A stretch of DNA of 64,000 bases from Nonlabens sp. YIK11. Its GTDB lineage: Bacteria; Bacteroidota; Bacteroidia; Flavobacteriales; Flavobacteriaceae. The notes beneath the pieces are model-generated. The model had not been told where the DNA came from and made no database searches. It saw nothing but the letters and a program-made list of their open reading frames with translations. Shown here one piece after another: positions 25,408 to 31,848 of the stretch. Position numbers and translations under genes: made by a program. How positions within the stretch are numbered: the first letter of the stretch is position 1; every line of letters starts with the position of its first letter. The stretch is from positions 186,001 through 250,000 of the forward strand of contig NZ_LBMJ01000001.1 in assembly GCF_001413925.1 (NCBI RefSeq), given 5' to 3'.

Positions 25408-26418
25408 ATGGCACGTATCAACCAATCCCTAGGAGAATTTATAATTGAAAATCAGGGCGAGTTCGCTTACAGCAGCGGCGAGCTTTCAAGACTCATCAAT
25501 TCCATACGCCTTGCAGCAAAAATGGTCAACCATGAAGTTAATAAAGCCGGTCTGGTGGATATTACTGGAAGCGCTGGTGAGATCAACACTCAAGGTGAAG
25601 ATCAGCAAAAACTTGACGTATTTGCCAACAACGTTTTTATACAAACCCTAACCAATCGCGAGATCGTTTGTGGAATCGCCAGTGAAGAAAATGAAGATTT
25701 TATCACCATTTCTGGATCCAATAGTGATCACAAGAATAAGTATGTGGTGTTGATCGACCCGCTGGATGGAAGTTCCAATATTGACGTGAATGTTTCTGTA
25801 GGAACCATTTTCTCGATCTATCGCAGGGTAACGCCGTTGGGAACACCAGTACAGGTAGAAGATTTCTTACAACCTGGTAACCTGCAGGTAGCCGCAGGCT
25901 ATATTGTTTATGGTACATCCACCATGCTGGTCTACACGACTGGACATGGTGTCAATGGTTTCACACTCAACCCAGCTCTGGGCACCTATTACTTATCGCA
26001 CCCTAATATGAAGTTTCCTGAAGAAGGTCACATCTACAGTGTGAATGAAGGTAATTATGTGCATTTCCCACAAGGAATCAAGGATTATATCAAATATTGC
26101 CAGAAAGAAGAAGGCGACCGACCTTACACCAGTCGCTACATAGGTAGCCTTGTGAGTGACATACACCGTAACATGATCAAAGGCGGCATTTATATGTATC
26201 CTAAAAGTTCTAAAGCCGCCAAAGGCAAACTAAGACTGCTTTATGAATGCAACCCGATGGCTTTTATCGTAGAACAAGCAGGCGGCAAGGCCAGCGATGG
26301 TACCACACGCATCATGGAACTAAAACCTACTGAATTACACGAGCGCGTTCCCTTTATTTGTGGCAGCAAAAAAATGGTTGAAAAAGCCGAAGAATTTATC
26401 GCTAGGGCAAACAGCTAA
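25408..26418 (+). CDS. fbp: Fructose-1,6-bisphosphatase, class I
   Basis: 336-residue gluconeogenic phosphatase removing the 1-phosphate of fructose 1,6-bisphosphate. Metal and active-site marks: [40 protein letters not shown], the phosphate-binding [15 protein letters not shown] and [20 protein letters not shown]. The length matches the class I enzyme (E. coli 332). The start [11 protein letters not shown] follows the -7 box; the GTG six codons upstream would fall in the promoter. Monocistronic, with a strong terminator. Confidence 0.97.
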   Translation: MARINQSLGEFIIENQGEFAYSSGELSRLINSIRLAAKMVNHEVNKAGLVDITGSAGEINTQGEDQQKLDVFANNVFIQTLTNREIVCGIASEENEDFITISGSNSDHKNKYVVLIDPLDGSSNIDVNVSVGTIFSIYRRVTPLGTPVQVEDFLQPGNLQVAAGYIVYGTSTMLVYTTGHGVNGFTLNPALGTYYLSHPNMKFPEEGHIYSVNEGNYVHFPQGIKDYIKYCQKEEGDRPYTSRYIGSLVSDIHRNMIKGGIYMYPKSSKAAKGKLRLLYECNPMAFIVEQAGGKASDGTTRIMELKPTELHERVPFICGSKKMVEKAEEFIARANS

Positions 26419-26430
26419 AAAATAGACTTC

Positions 26431-26470
26431 AAAAAAAGAGCTTTTCCAGATGGAAAAGCTCTTTTTTTTG
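26431..26470 (+). terminator. Strong intrinsic terminator after fbp
   Basis: AAAAAAAGAGCTTTTCC (26431-26447) pairs with GGAAAAGCTCTTTTTTT (26452-26468), loop AGAT. The symmetric A and T runs allow use from both strands, and the convergent TerB-like gene ends 17 bases away. Confidence 0.93.
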
Positions 26471-26486
26471 TTCAAGGGAAAAATTC

Positions 26487-26912
26487 CTATCTGTTTTTAT
26501 TCAAAAGATACCTGTAATCTTCCAGATTTAAGTGTCCGTTAAATATTTCAATGGAACGTTCTACAAGATATTCTGCATCTGCATCATTGTAACCTAGAGC
26601 GACCGCGTACTTGCGCAACAGTCTGTGTTCTGGTTCGTCCATTCTATGGTCTGCAAAAACAATTTTGAATAGGTCGTGCAACCACTGTATGCGTTCTTCA
26701 GTTGTATTAGGTGGTGTTACGGGATATTTGCTGGGATCCTTCATGATATCCTCAAAATCAGCGTCTGAAATGTCCAGCACACTTTTGAATCGCTGTAACA
26801 TCACTTTCTCTTCTTCCTTAATTCCTGAGGACTGTGCAAGGGACACAATTGTTGCAAAATGGCTTTTATTTCTGGCGCTTTCTCCAGATTCAAATAATGA
26901 TGAAAATGACAT
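26487..26912 (-). CDS. TerB-like tellurite-resistance family protein
   Basis: 141-residue all-helical soluble protein of the TerB/DjlA N-terminal superfamily. Features: an acidic helix with DISDADFEDIMKDP, the motif VFADHRMDEPEHRLLRKYAVALG containing the conserved acidic metal-binding pattern DxxxDxxE, and GYNDADAEYLV. Other ter genes are not nearby, so a role in tellurite resistance should not be assumed; such single TerB proteins are usually annotated by fold only. Monocistronic, convergent with fbp. Confidence 0.8.
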   Translation of the reverse strand: MSFSSLFESGESARNKSHFATIVSLAQSSGIKEEEKVMLQRFKSVLDISDADFEDIMKDPSKYPVTPPNTTEERIQWLHDLFKIVFADHRMDEPEHRLLRKYAVALGYNDADAEYLVERSIEIFNGHLNLEDYRYLLNKNR

Positions 26913-26970
26913 AATTCGTTTTTGATAAGTAGGTACAAATATAATAATATGACGCTGCTATCAGATTTTT

Positions 26971-27909
26971 CTAGGATAGATGTTGCAGCATTTCAGCAAC
27001 TGTTTTTTCAAGATCATAGGCCGCACTCCAGTTCCAGTCGGTACGTGCCTGACGGTCATCAATGGACGATGGCCAGCTGTCGGCAATCTGCTGCCTAGAA
27101 TCTGGCTCATAAGTTATCTCAAAATCTGGTAGGTGTTTTTTAATGGAACGAGCCATTTCTTGAGGTGTAAAACTCATACCGCTTAGATTATAGCTGGATC
27201 GTTCATTAATGTTTTCTGCTGGCGCTTTCATGATATCCACCGTGGCTCTTATGGCATCTTCCATATACATCATGGGCAAAGCTGTGTCTTTTGATAAAAA
27301 ACAGGAATAAGAACCTTCTTCTATGGCTTTATGAAAAATCTCTACGGCATAATCTGTCGTGCCACCACCTGGCAAGGTCTTCCATGATATAAGTCCAGGA
27401 TAGCGTATGCTGCGCACATCAACACCATATTTACGATGATAATATTCACACCAGCGTTCACCGGTTTGTTTGCTTATGCCATAAACCGTGGTAGGCTCCA
27501 TGATGGTATGCTGTGGCGTTTGTTCTTTGGGTGTGGTAGGTCCAAAAACCGCAATACTCGATGGCCAGAACACTTTCTTGATCTTTCCTTCTTTAGCCAG
27601 ATCCAGTACGATAAACAAAGAATCCATATTGAGCTTCCAGGCTTTATCTGGAAACTTTTCGCCAGTAGCACTTAGCATCGCTGCCATAAGGTACACCTCA
27701 TTCACCTTCTGGGATTCACAAACCTGGCTTACCTTTTCCCTATCCATCGCATCCAGTATTTCAAAAGGACCAGATTGCATCAACTCTTCATTTCCTTCCC
27801 TAATATCTGCGCCTATGACGTTGTCGATTCCATAGAGGGAACGCAACTTCATGGTTAATTCAGTTCCTATCTGCCCGCAGGCACCTATGACTAGAATTTT
27901 ATTTGGCAT
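26971..27909 (-). CDS. L-threonine 3-dehydrogenase, SDR (GalE-like) type
   Basis: 312-residue NAD-dependent extended SDR. Rossmann loop ILVIGACGQIGTELT, the LSATGEKFPDKAW segment, catalytic YGISK (TTVYGISKQTGERW), and the region YPGLISWKTLPGGGTTDYAV that is characteristic of SDR-type threonine dehydrogenases such as that of Flavobacterium frigidimaris. It oxidises L-threonine to 2-amino-3-ketobutyrate, normally passed to a KBL ligase, which is not in the window. It carries its own -7 box and is monocistronic. Confidence 0.88.
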   Translation of the reverse strand: MPNKILVIGACGQIGTELTMKLRSLYGIDNVIGADIREGNEELMQSGPFEILDAMDREKVSQVCESQKVNEVYLMAAMLSATGEKFPDKAWKLNMDSLFIVLDLAKEGKIKKVFWPSSIAVFGPTTPKEQTPQHTIMEPTTVYGISKQTGERWCEYYHRKYGVDVRSIRYPGLISWKTLPGGGTTDYAVEIFHKAIEEGSYSCFLSKDTALPMMYMEDAIRATVDIMKAPAENINERSSYNLSGMSFTPQEMARSIKKHLPDFEITYEPDSRQQIADSWPSSIDDRQARTDWNWSAAYDLEKTVAEMLQHLS

Positions 27910-27928
27910 TATGCGATTAAGTTTCCTG

Positions 27929-27936
27929 CAAATATA
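27929..27936 (-). promoter_or_regulatory. -7 box TATATTTG, threonine dehydrogenase
   Basis: Minus-strand TATATTTG, 20 bases upstream of the ATG at 27909. Confidence 0.5.
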
Positions 27937-27986
27937 GTGGACACCTTCAAGCTATGGATAATTGGTAGCGTTGGTTATATATATTT

Positions 27987-28002
27987 CGCTTTCGCGAAAG
28001 CG
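27987..28002. repeat. 16-bp palindrome, copy 7 (intergenic)
   Basis: Perfect core, right flank GAACTCATCAACC, whose complement GGTTGATGAGTTC matches the left flank of copy 5. Confidence 0.95.
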
Positions 28003-28204
28003 AACTCATCAACCATCCATTTATTCTCAACAACACTGTTAAGAATCGATCTTTTGCACATGGTATTTTAATTTTGGTTATGAATGATAAAATGGGACTA
28101 CTCAAACCCGTCCGATTTTTTAAAGTGGAAACCTGTCACTATTTCCAAAAATGAGCTTTTCACTAGCCTAGAACTTACGGCAATAAAGAGGTGCTTTTTT
28201 TGTT

Positions 28205-28212
28205 TAATTTTG
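28205..28212 (+). promoter_or_regulatory. -7 box TAATTTTG just before the lipoprotein start
   Basis: TAATTTTG ends only 8 bases before the ATG at 28220, so any transcript from it would have almost no leader. A second TAATTTTG at 28069-28076 would give a longer leader; which is used is open. Confidence 0.35.
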
Positions 28213-28219
28213 ACTTGTT

Positions 28220-28753
28220 ATGCGTTATATCCTTTTCCTATTTTTCAGCCTCGTATTAATTTCCTGTCAGGAAGAAAAACGTGATACGGTCAAGGCAGAC
28301 AAGGTTGATGTTTCTCAAATCCAGTTCCCAAAAACCCAAGTGGCGCTCGTGGGCGAGGCACAAGGAATCGCCTCGCAATGGGAAGCCTACACGACCTTCC
28401 AAACTTCTTTTGAGAATTATGATCACAGCATAGCGTCCACGCAGCGTCTGGCAACGCTGGCCGGTAATTTGCGTTCGAACATGATACCAGAGTTTGATAG
28501 TCAACCCATACGCTCCAGAATCCTGGTACTGGAGACCAGATTGAGGCGATACGCTTCCTTTTTAGGCTACACCAGCAAATCTGCCGACGAGTACAAGGAA
28601 TATTACAGCAACATCATCGATGCACTGGACAACCTCAACGGTCAGCTCAATGAGAAGTCCTATGTCGACGATCTGGAGCAGCAGCTTATAGAAGAATTGA
28701 AGTCAGACTTGCGAGATCTTGATGGCGTTCCCAATGATTCCATCGGCTTATAA
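28220..28753 (+). CDS. Lipoprotein of unknown function
   Basis: 177 residues. The signal peptide ends in VLISC with C16 as the lipid anchor, followed by acidic EEKRD. The mature part is helical and contains heptad-like stretches (IRSRILVLETRLRRYASFLG and the C-terminal YVDDLEQQLIEELKSDLRDL), suggesting a coiled coil in the periplasm or at the cell surface. I do not recognise the family. It lies 50 bases before the ligase-associated exonuclease gene on the same strand and could be cotranscribed. Confidence 0.75.
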   Translation: MRYILFLFFSLVLISCQEEKRDTVKADKVDVSQIQFPKTQVALVGEAQGIASQWEAYTTFQTSFENYDHSIASTQRLATLAGNLRSNMIPEFDSQPIRSRILVLETRLRRYASFLGYTSKSADEYKEYYSNIIDALDNLNGQLNEKSYVDDLEQQLIEELKSDLRDLDGVPNDSIGL

Positions 28754-28803
28754 ACTTCTCTTAAACGATCGATAATTCACTGGTAGGCGCCTAATTTTAG
28801 GCA

Positions 28804-29832
28804 ATGAGCAAGCCACTACTACAATTTACAGACAAAGGTATCTACTGCGATGCTGCAGGTGTTTATCTAGATCCATGGAAACCGGTAGACAAGGCACTTA
28901 TCACGCACGGTCATGCAGATCATAGCCGCTGGGGCCATAAAAAATACATCACGCATCACGACAATGTGCCTATTATTTCCCACAGATTGGGAGATATTAA
29001 TGTTTCTGGTGTCGCTCATGGCGAAAGCCTGCTCATCAACAACGTCAAGTTTTCATTCCATCCTGCGGGACACATTCCGGGATCTTGCCAGATAAGAGTG
29101 GAACACAAAGACGAAGTCTGGGTTTTTACCGGCGATTATAAAACGGAAGATGATGGGATTTCCACACCTTACGTTCCCATTAAGTGTGACACCTTCATAA
29201 CGGAATGCACTTTTGGGTTGCCTGCTTTTAAATGGCGACCACAAAGCGAAGTTATGCACGATGTCAACGAATGGTGCGCTCAAAATCATGCCGAAGGCAA
29301 GACCTCCATCCTATTTGCCTATTCTCTAGGCAAAGCCCAGCGACTGATCAAACATTTAGACACCAGCCAGATGAAAATATACTGTCATGGCGCGGTCTAT
29401 AAAATGACGGAAGTATTGCGCGAACTCATCGATTTCCCAGAAACTACCTTGGTTACTCGAGAAACTACCAAAGAAGAATTGAAAGGCAATATTGTGGTCG
29501 CTCCACCTAGTGCTCATGGATCTGCATGGATGCGCAAATTTGTGCCTTATGCCACGGCTAGTGCTAGCGGCTGGATGACTTTTAGAGGTGCGCGCCGCAG
29601 AAGAGCCATTGATAAAGGCTTTGTACTATCTGACCATTGCGATTGGGACGGCTTACTGGAAAGCATCGATGCCACTGGTTGCGAGAATGTGATCACCACG
29701 CATGGCTATCAGGATATTTTTGCCAGATACCTACGGGAAGAGAAAGGACTTAACGCCATTAGCGAGCGCACGCAATACGAAGGTGAAACGGTCAATGAAT
29801 CTGAACCTGAAATCGAGGTCGAAGCTGAATGA
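28804..29832 (+). CDS. Ligase-associated DNA exonuclease (metallo-beta-lactamase fold)
   Basis: 342-residue MBL-fold nuclease related to beta-CASP/SNM1-type DNA end processors and always found beside an ATP-dependent ligase. Metal site: ITHGHADHSRWG (HxHxDH), HPAGHIPGSC, VFTGDYK; later LSDHCDWDGLL and VITTHGYQDIF. First of three same-strand genes (exonuclease, ligase, helicase) forming the known ligase-associated module. Odd feature: the C-terminal tail (SEPEIEVEAE) is encoded by the beginning of a degenerate hexamer tract that continues past the stop codon, so the last about 12 residues are probably repeat-derived. Confidence 0.9.
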   Translation: MSKPLLQFTDKGIYCDAAGVYLDPWKPVDKALITHGHADHSRWGHKKYITHHDNVPIISHRLGDINVSGVAHGESLLINNVKFSFHPAGHIPGSCQIRVEHKDEVWVFTGDYKTEDDGISTPYVPIKCDTFITECTFGLPAFKWRPQSEVMHDVNEWCAQNHAEGKTSILFAYSLGKAQRLIKHLDTSQMKIYCHGAVYKMTEVLRELIDFPETTLVTRETTKEELKGNIVVAPPSAHGSAWMRKFVPYATASASGWMTFRGARRRRAIDKGFVLSDHCDWDGLLESIDATGCENVITTHGYQDIFARYLREEKGLNAISERTQYEGETVNESEPEIEVEAE

Positions 29833-29870
29833 TAAATTTAAATCCAAACTTAAATTCAAATCTCAAATTA
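29790..29870. repeat. Degenerate hexamer tract A (exonuclease C-terminus into intergenic)
   Basis: Successive six-base units such as GAATCT GAACCT GAAATC GAGGTC GAAGCT, then AT-rich units TAAATT TAAATC CAAACT TAAATT CAAATC. The period of six holds across the stop codon at 29830-29832. Confidence 0.6.
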
Positions 29871-29978
29871 GTCGTGATATTATCTAAAACATCCAAAACC
29901 AACTTATCCAAGTTTCAAAGCGCATCGGTCACGACCAATAATTTAAGTTTTGATTTTGACTTAAGTTTAAATTTAGGA
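29835..29978. repeat. Long imperfect inverted repeat between exonuclease and ligase genes
   Basis: The left arm (about 29834-29870, beginning AAATTTAAATCCAAACTTAA) is imperfectly complementary to the right arm (about 29939-29977, ending GACTTAAGTTTAAATTTA). An inner perfect pair GTCGTGA (29871-29877) / TCACGAC (29930-29936) continues the stem, leaving a loop of about 50 bases. It lies in the space between cotranscribed genes. Confidence 0.6.
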
Positions 29979-29980
29979 AC

Positions 29981-31720
29981 GTGAAACAATTCGCAGGACT
30001 CATAAGAACCATCGATGGTACCAATAAGACCACACTCAAGGTCGCTGCCTTAACCGAATATTTCAACACGGCACCTGAAGAGGATAAATTATGGACCATT
30101 GCTATTCTTTCCCATAGAAGACCCAAACGACCGGTCAACACTACGCTCATGCGGGAATGGGCTACGGACATTAGCGGTGTTCCCATGTGGTTGTTTGAAG
30201 AATCCTATCACATCGTAGGTGACCTCGCGGAAACGATCGCGCTCATCCTACCTACGACCAGCGAACCATCTGATAAATCTTTATCGCAAATCATCCATGA
30301 GTTGATTGCCTTGCGCAAAAAAACGGATGAAGAAAAGAAAGAATACCTACAGGAAAACTGGCTCAAACTGAATTATTACGAGAGGTTCGTGTTTAATAAA
30401 ATCATGACTGGTGGATTTAGAATTGGCGTCTCACAAAAATTAATGACACGTGCGCTCGCAGCATCCACAGGTATTGATCAGGATGTGTTGGCGCATAAAC
30501 TGATGGGAAGCTGGACTGGCGAAAACACTACCTTTCAAGAATTGGTTTATGAAGATAACGAGGTCGCCATGCGCGGCAAACCTTATCCGTTTTATTTGGC
30601 TTATGCGGTAGAAGGAAAAGTGGAAGAATTAGGCGAAGTGAACCAATGGAGTGCAGAACATAAATGGGACGGCATCAGATCTCAAACCATCATCAGGGCT
30701 GGCGAACTATTCGTCTGGTCACGCGGTGAGGAATTGGTTACTGATAAATATCCCGAGTTTCAAAAATTCCTCGATGTGATTCCCAACGGTACCGTTATCG
30801 ATGGTGAGATATTGCCTTATAAGGATGGCGAGATCATGAACTTCAACGACCTTCAAACCAGAATAGGTCGCAAAACGGTAGGTAAAAAATTATTAGCTGA
30901 TGTTCCAGTGGTAGTGGTCGCGTATGATTTACTGGAATGGCAAGGCAAAGACATCAGAGAATTGCCGTTTATGGAGCGCCGGAAGTTGTTGGAGGAATTG
31001 GTTAATGTGGTGCAGGACGGAACTCGCTATGAGCAATCTGGTGACAACCGGCAGATCCTGAAACAAGTTCAGGATGATAATTCCAATGTCAATTCGAGTT
31101 CGAATTCAGATTCAGCTTCAAGTTCGAGTTCAGGTTCGAGTTCGAGTTCAAGTTCAGCGGTGCCGCTACTGCTCTCAGAAACCATGAACTTCAACTCTTG
31201 GGAAGAAGTGGCTGCAGAACGTAACAAAGCAGAAGAGCGTCGCTCTGAAGGATTGATGCTCAAAAAGAAGGACAGCCCTTATCTGGTAGGTCGCAAGAAA
31301 GGCGACTGGTGGAAATGGAAGGTCGATCCATTCAGCGTTGATGCTGTATTGACTTATGCCATGCGAGGTCACGGTCGCCGAGCCAATTTATTTACCGACT
31401 ATACTTTTGGATTATGGCAGGATGGCGAATTGGTCACTTTTGCGAAAGCGTACTCTGGACTCACGGATGCCGAGTTTAGAAAAGTGGATGCTTGGATCAA
31501 GAAAAACACCTTGGAGCGTTTTGGACCCGTACGATCAGTAACGCCTCACCATGTTTTCGAAATTGCGTTTGAAGGCATTGCTCCTAGTAAACGACATAAA
31601 TCTGGTGTTGCTACAAGATTTCCACGGATTGTACGATGGAGAAAAGACAAACCCATTGAGGAAGCCAATACGCTAGATGATTTAAAGGCGTTGATACCGA
31701 CTGATGGAGAGTTTTTGTAG
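29981..31720 (+). CDS. ATP-dependent DNA ligase (ligase-associated module)
   Basis: 579-residue ATP-dependent ligase, additional to the NAD-dependent LigA of bacteria. Domains: N-terminal DNA-binding domain (about 1-190), adenylation domain with K228 in AEHKWDGIRS (motif I), VIDGEILPY (III), VVAYDLLEW (IIIa), SEGLMLKKKDSPY with E423 (IV) and DWWKWKVD (V), then an OB domain (about 450-579). Start is GTG at 29981. Between motifs IIIa and IV lies a strange linker: residues 358-366 (QILKQVQDD) are the translation of a GATCCTGAAAC-type palindromic repeat, followed by about 26 serine/asparagine-rich residues from a hexamer tract. The frame is kept, so the enzyme is probably active. Confidence 0.93.
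   Translation: MKQFAGLIRTIDGTNKTTLKVAALTEYFNTAPEEDKLWTIAILSHRRPKRPVNTTLMREWATDISGVPMWLFEESYHIVGDLAETIALILPTTSEPSDKSLSQIIHELIALRKKTDEEKKEYLQENWLKLNYYERFVFNKIMTGGFRIGVSQKLMTRALAASTGIDQDVLAHKLMGSWTGENTTFQELVYEDNEVAMRGKPYPFYLAYAVEGKVEELGEVNQWSAEHKWDGIRSQTIIRAGELFVWSRGEELVTDKYPEFQKFLDVIPNGTVIDGEILPYKDGEIMNFNDLQTRIGRKTVGKKLLADVPVVVVAYDLLEWQGKDIRELPFMERRKLLEELVNVVQDGTRYEQSGDNRQILKQVQDDNSNVNSSSNSDSASSSSSGSSSSSSSAVPLLLSETMNFNSWEEVAAERNKAEERRSEGLMLKKKDSPYLVGRKKGDWWKWKVDPFSVDAVLTYAMRGHGRRANLFTDYTFGLWQDGELVTFAKAYSGLTDAEFRKVDAWIKKNTLERFGPVRSVTPHHVFEIAFEGIAPSKRHKSGVATRFPRIVRWRKDKPIEEANTLDDLKALIPTDGEFL
31052..31078. repeat. REP-like palindrome GATCCTGAAAC-type, copy 2 (inside DNA ligase)
   Basis: CAGATCCTGAAACAAGTTCA plus GGATGAT: arms ATCCTGAA (31055-31062) and TTCAGGAT (31068-31075). 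Read in frame as Q-I-L-K-Q-V-Q-D-D. Nearly identical to the intergenic copies at 1013 and 31791. Confidence 0.93.
31079..31160. repeat. Degenerate hexamer tract B (inside DNA ligase)
   Basis: About 13 successive units of the type RNTTCN (AATTCG AGTTCG AATTCA GATTCA GCTTCA AGTTCG ...), encoding a serine/asparagine-rich linker. It begins directly after the palindromic repeat. Confidence 0.85.
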
Positions 31721-31790
31721 TTCAAAATAAGTAATCCAGTATCGAGCGACAGTCGAGATATGGATGGTTTATGTATTAAAACAAGCAACA

Positions 31791-31815
31791 GATCCTGAAA
31801 CGGGTTCAGGATGGC
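31791..31815. repeat. REP-like palindrome GATCCTGAAAC-type, copy 3 (ligase-helicase intergenic)
   Basis: GATCCTGAAACGGGTTCAGG then ATGGC: arms ATCCTGAA (31792-31799) and TTCAGGAT (31805-31812), loop ACGGG instead of ACAAG. Confidence 0.88.
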
Positions 31816-31848
31816 AAGAAATGCAGATCTCGTAACAAGCGCGAGGCA

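Larger units (their letters stand above)
27910..28219. other. Divergent intergenic region with palindrome copy 7
   Basis: 310 bases between the divergent threonine dehydrogenase and lipoprotein genes. It holds the two -7 boxes (27929-27936 minus, 28205-28212 plus), a further TAATTTTG at 28069-28076, and one perfect palindrome at 27987-28002. No RNA gene or credible small ORF was seen; a 66-codon plus-strand frame (28084-28284) runs into the lipoprotein gene out of phase and has no support. Confidence 0.6.

Noticed and set aside
28084..28284. 66-codon plus-strand frame before the lipoprotein gene
   Set aside because: It overlaps the lipoprotein signal peptide out of phase, has no family resemblance, and the lipoprotein frame explains the coding signal better.
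31437..31452. Sixteenth palindrome-like site in the DNA ligase (CACTTTTGCGAAAGCGTACT)
   Set aside because: It matches the right half of the 16-mer but the left half has diverged. It may be a decayed copy, but is left out of the count of perfect copies. Sequences near 1193 and 34230 are weaker still.
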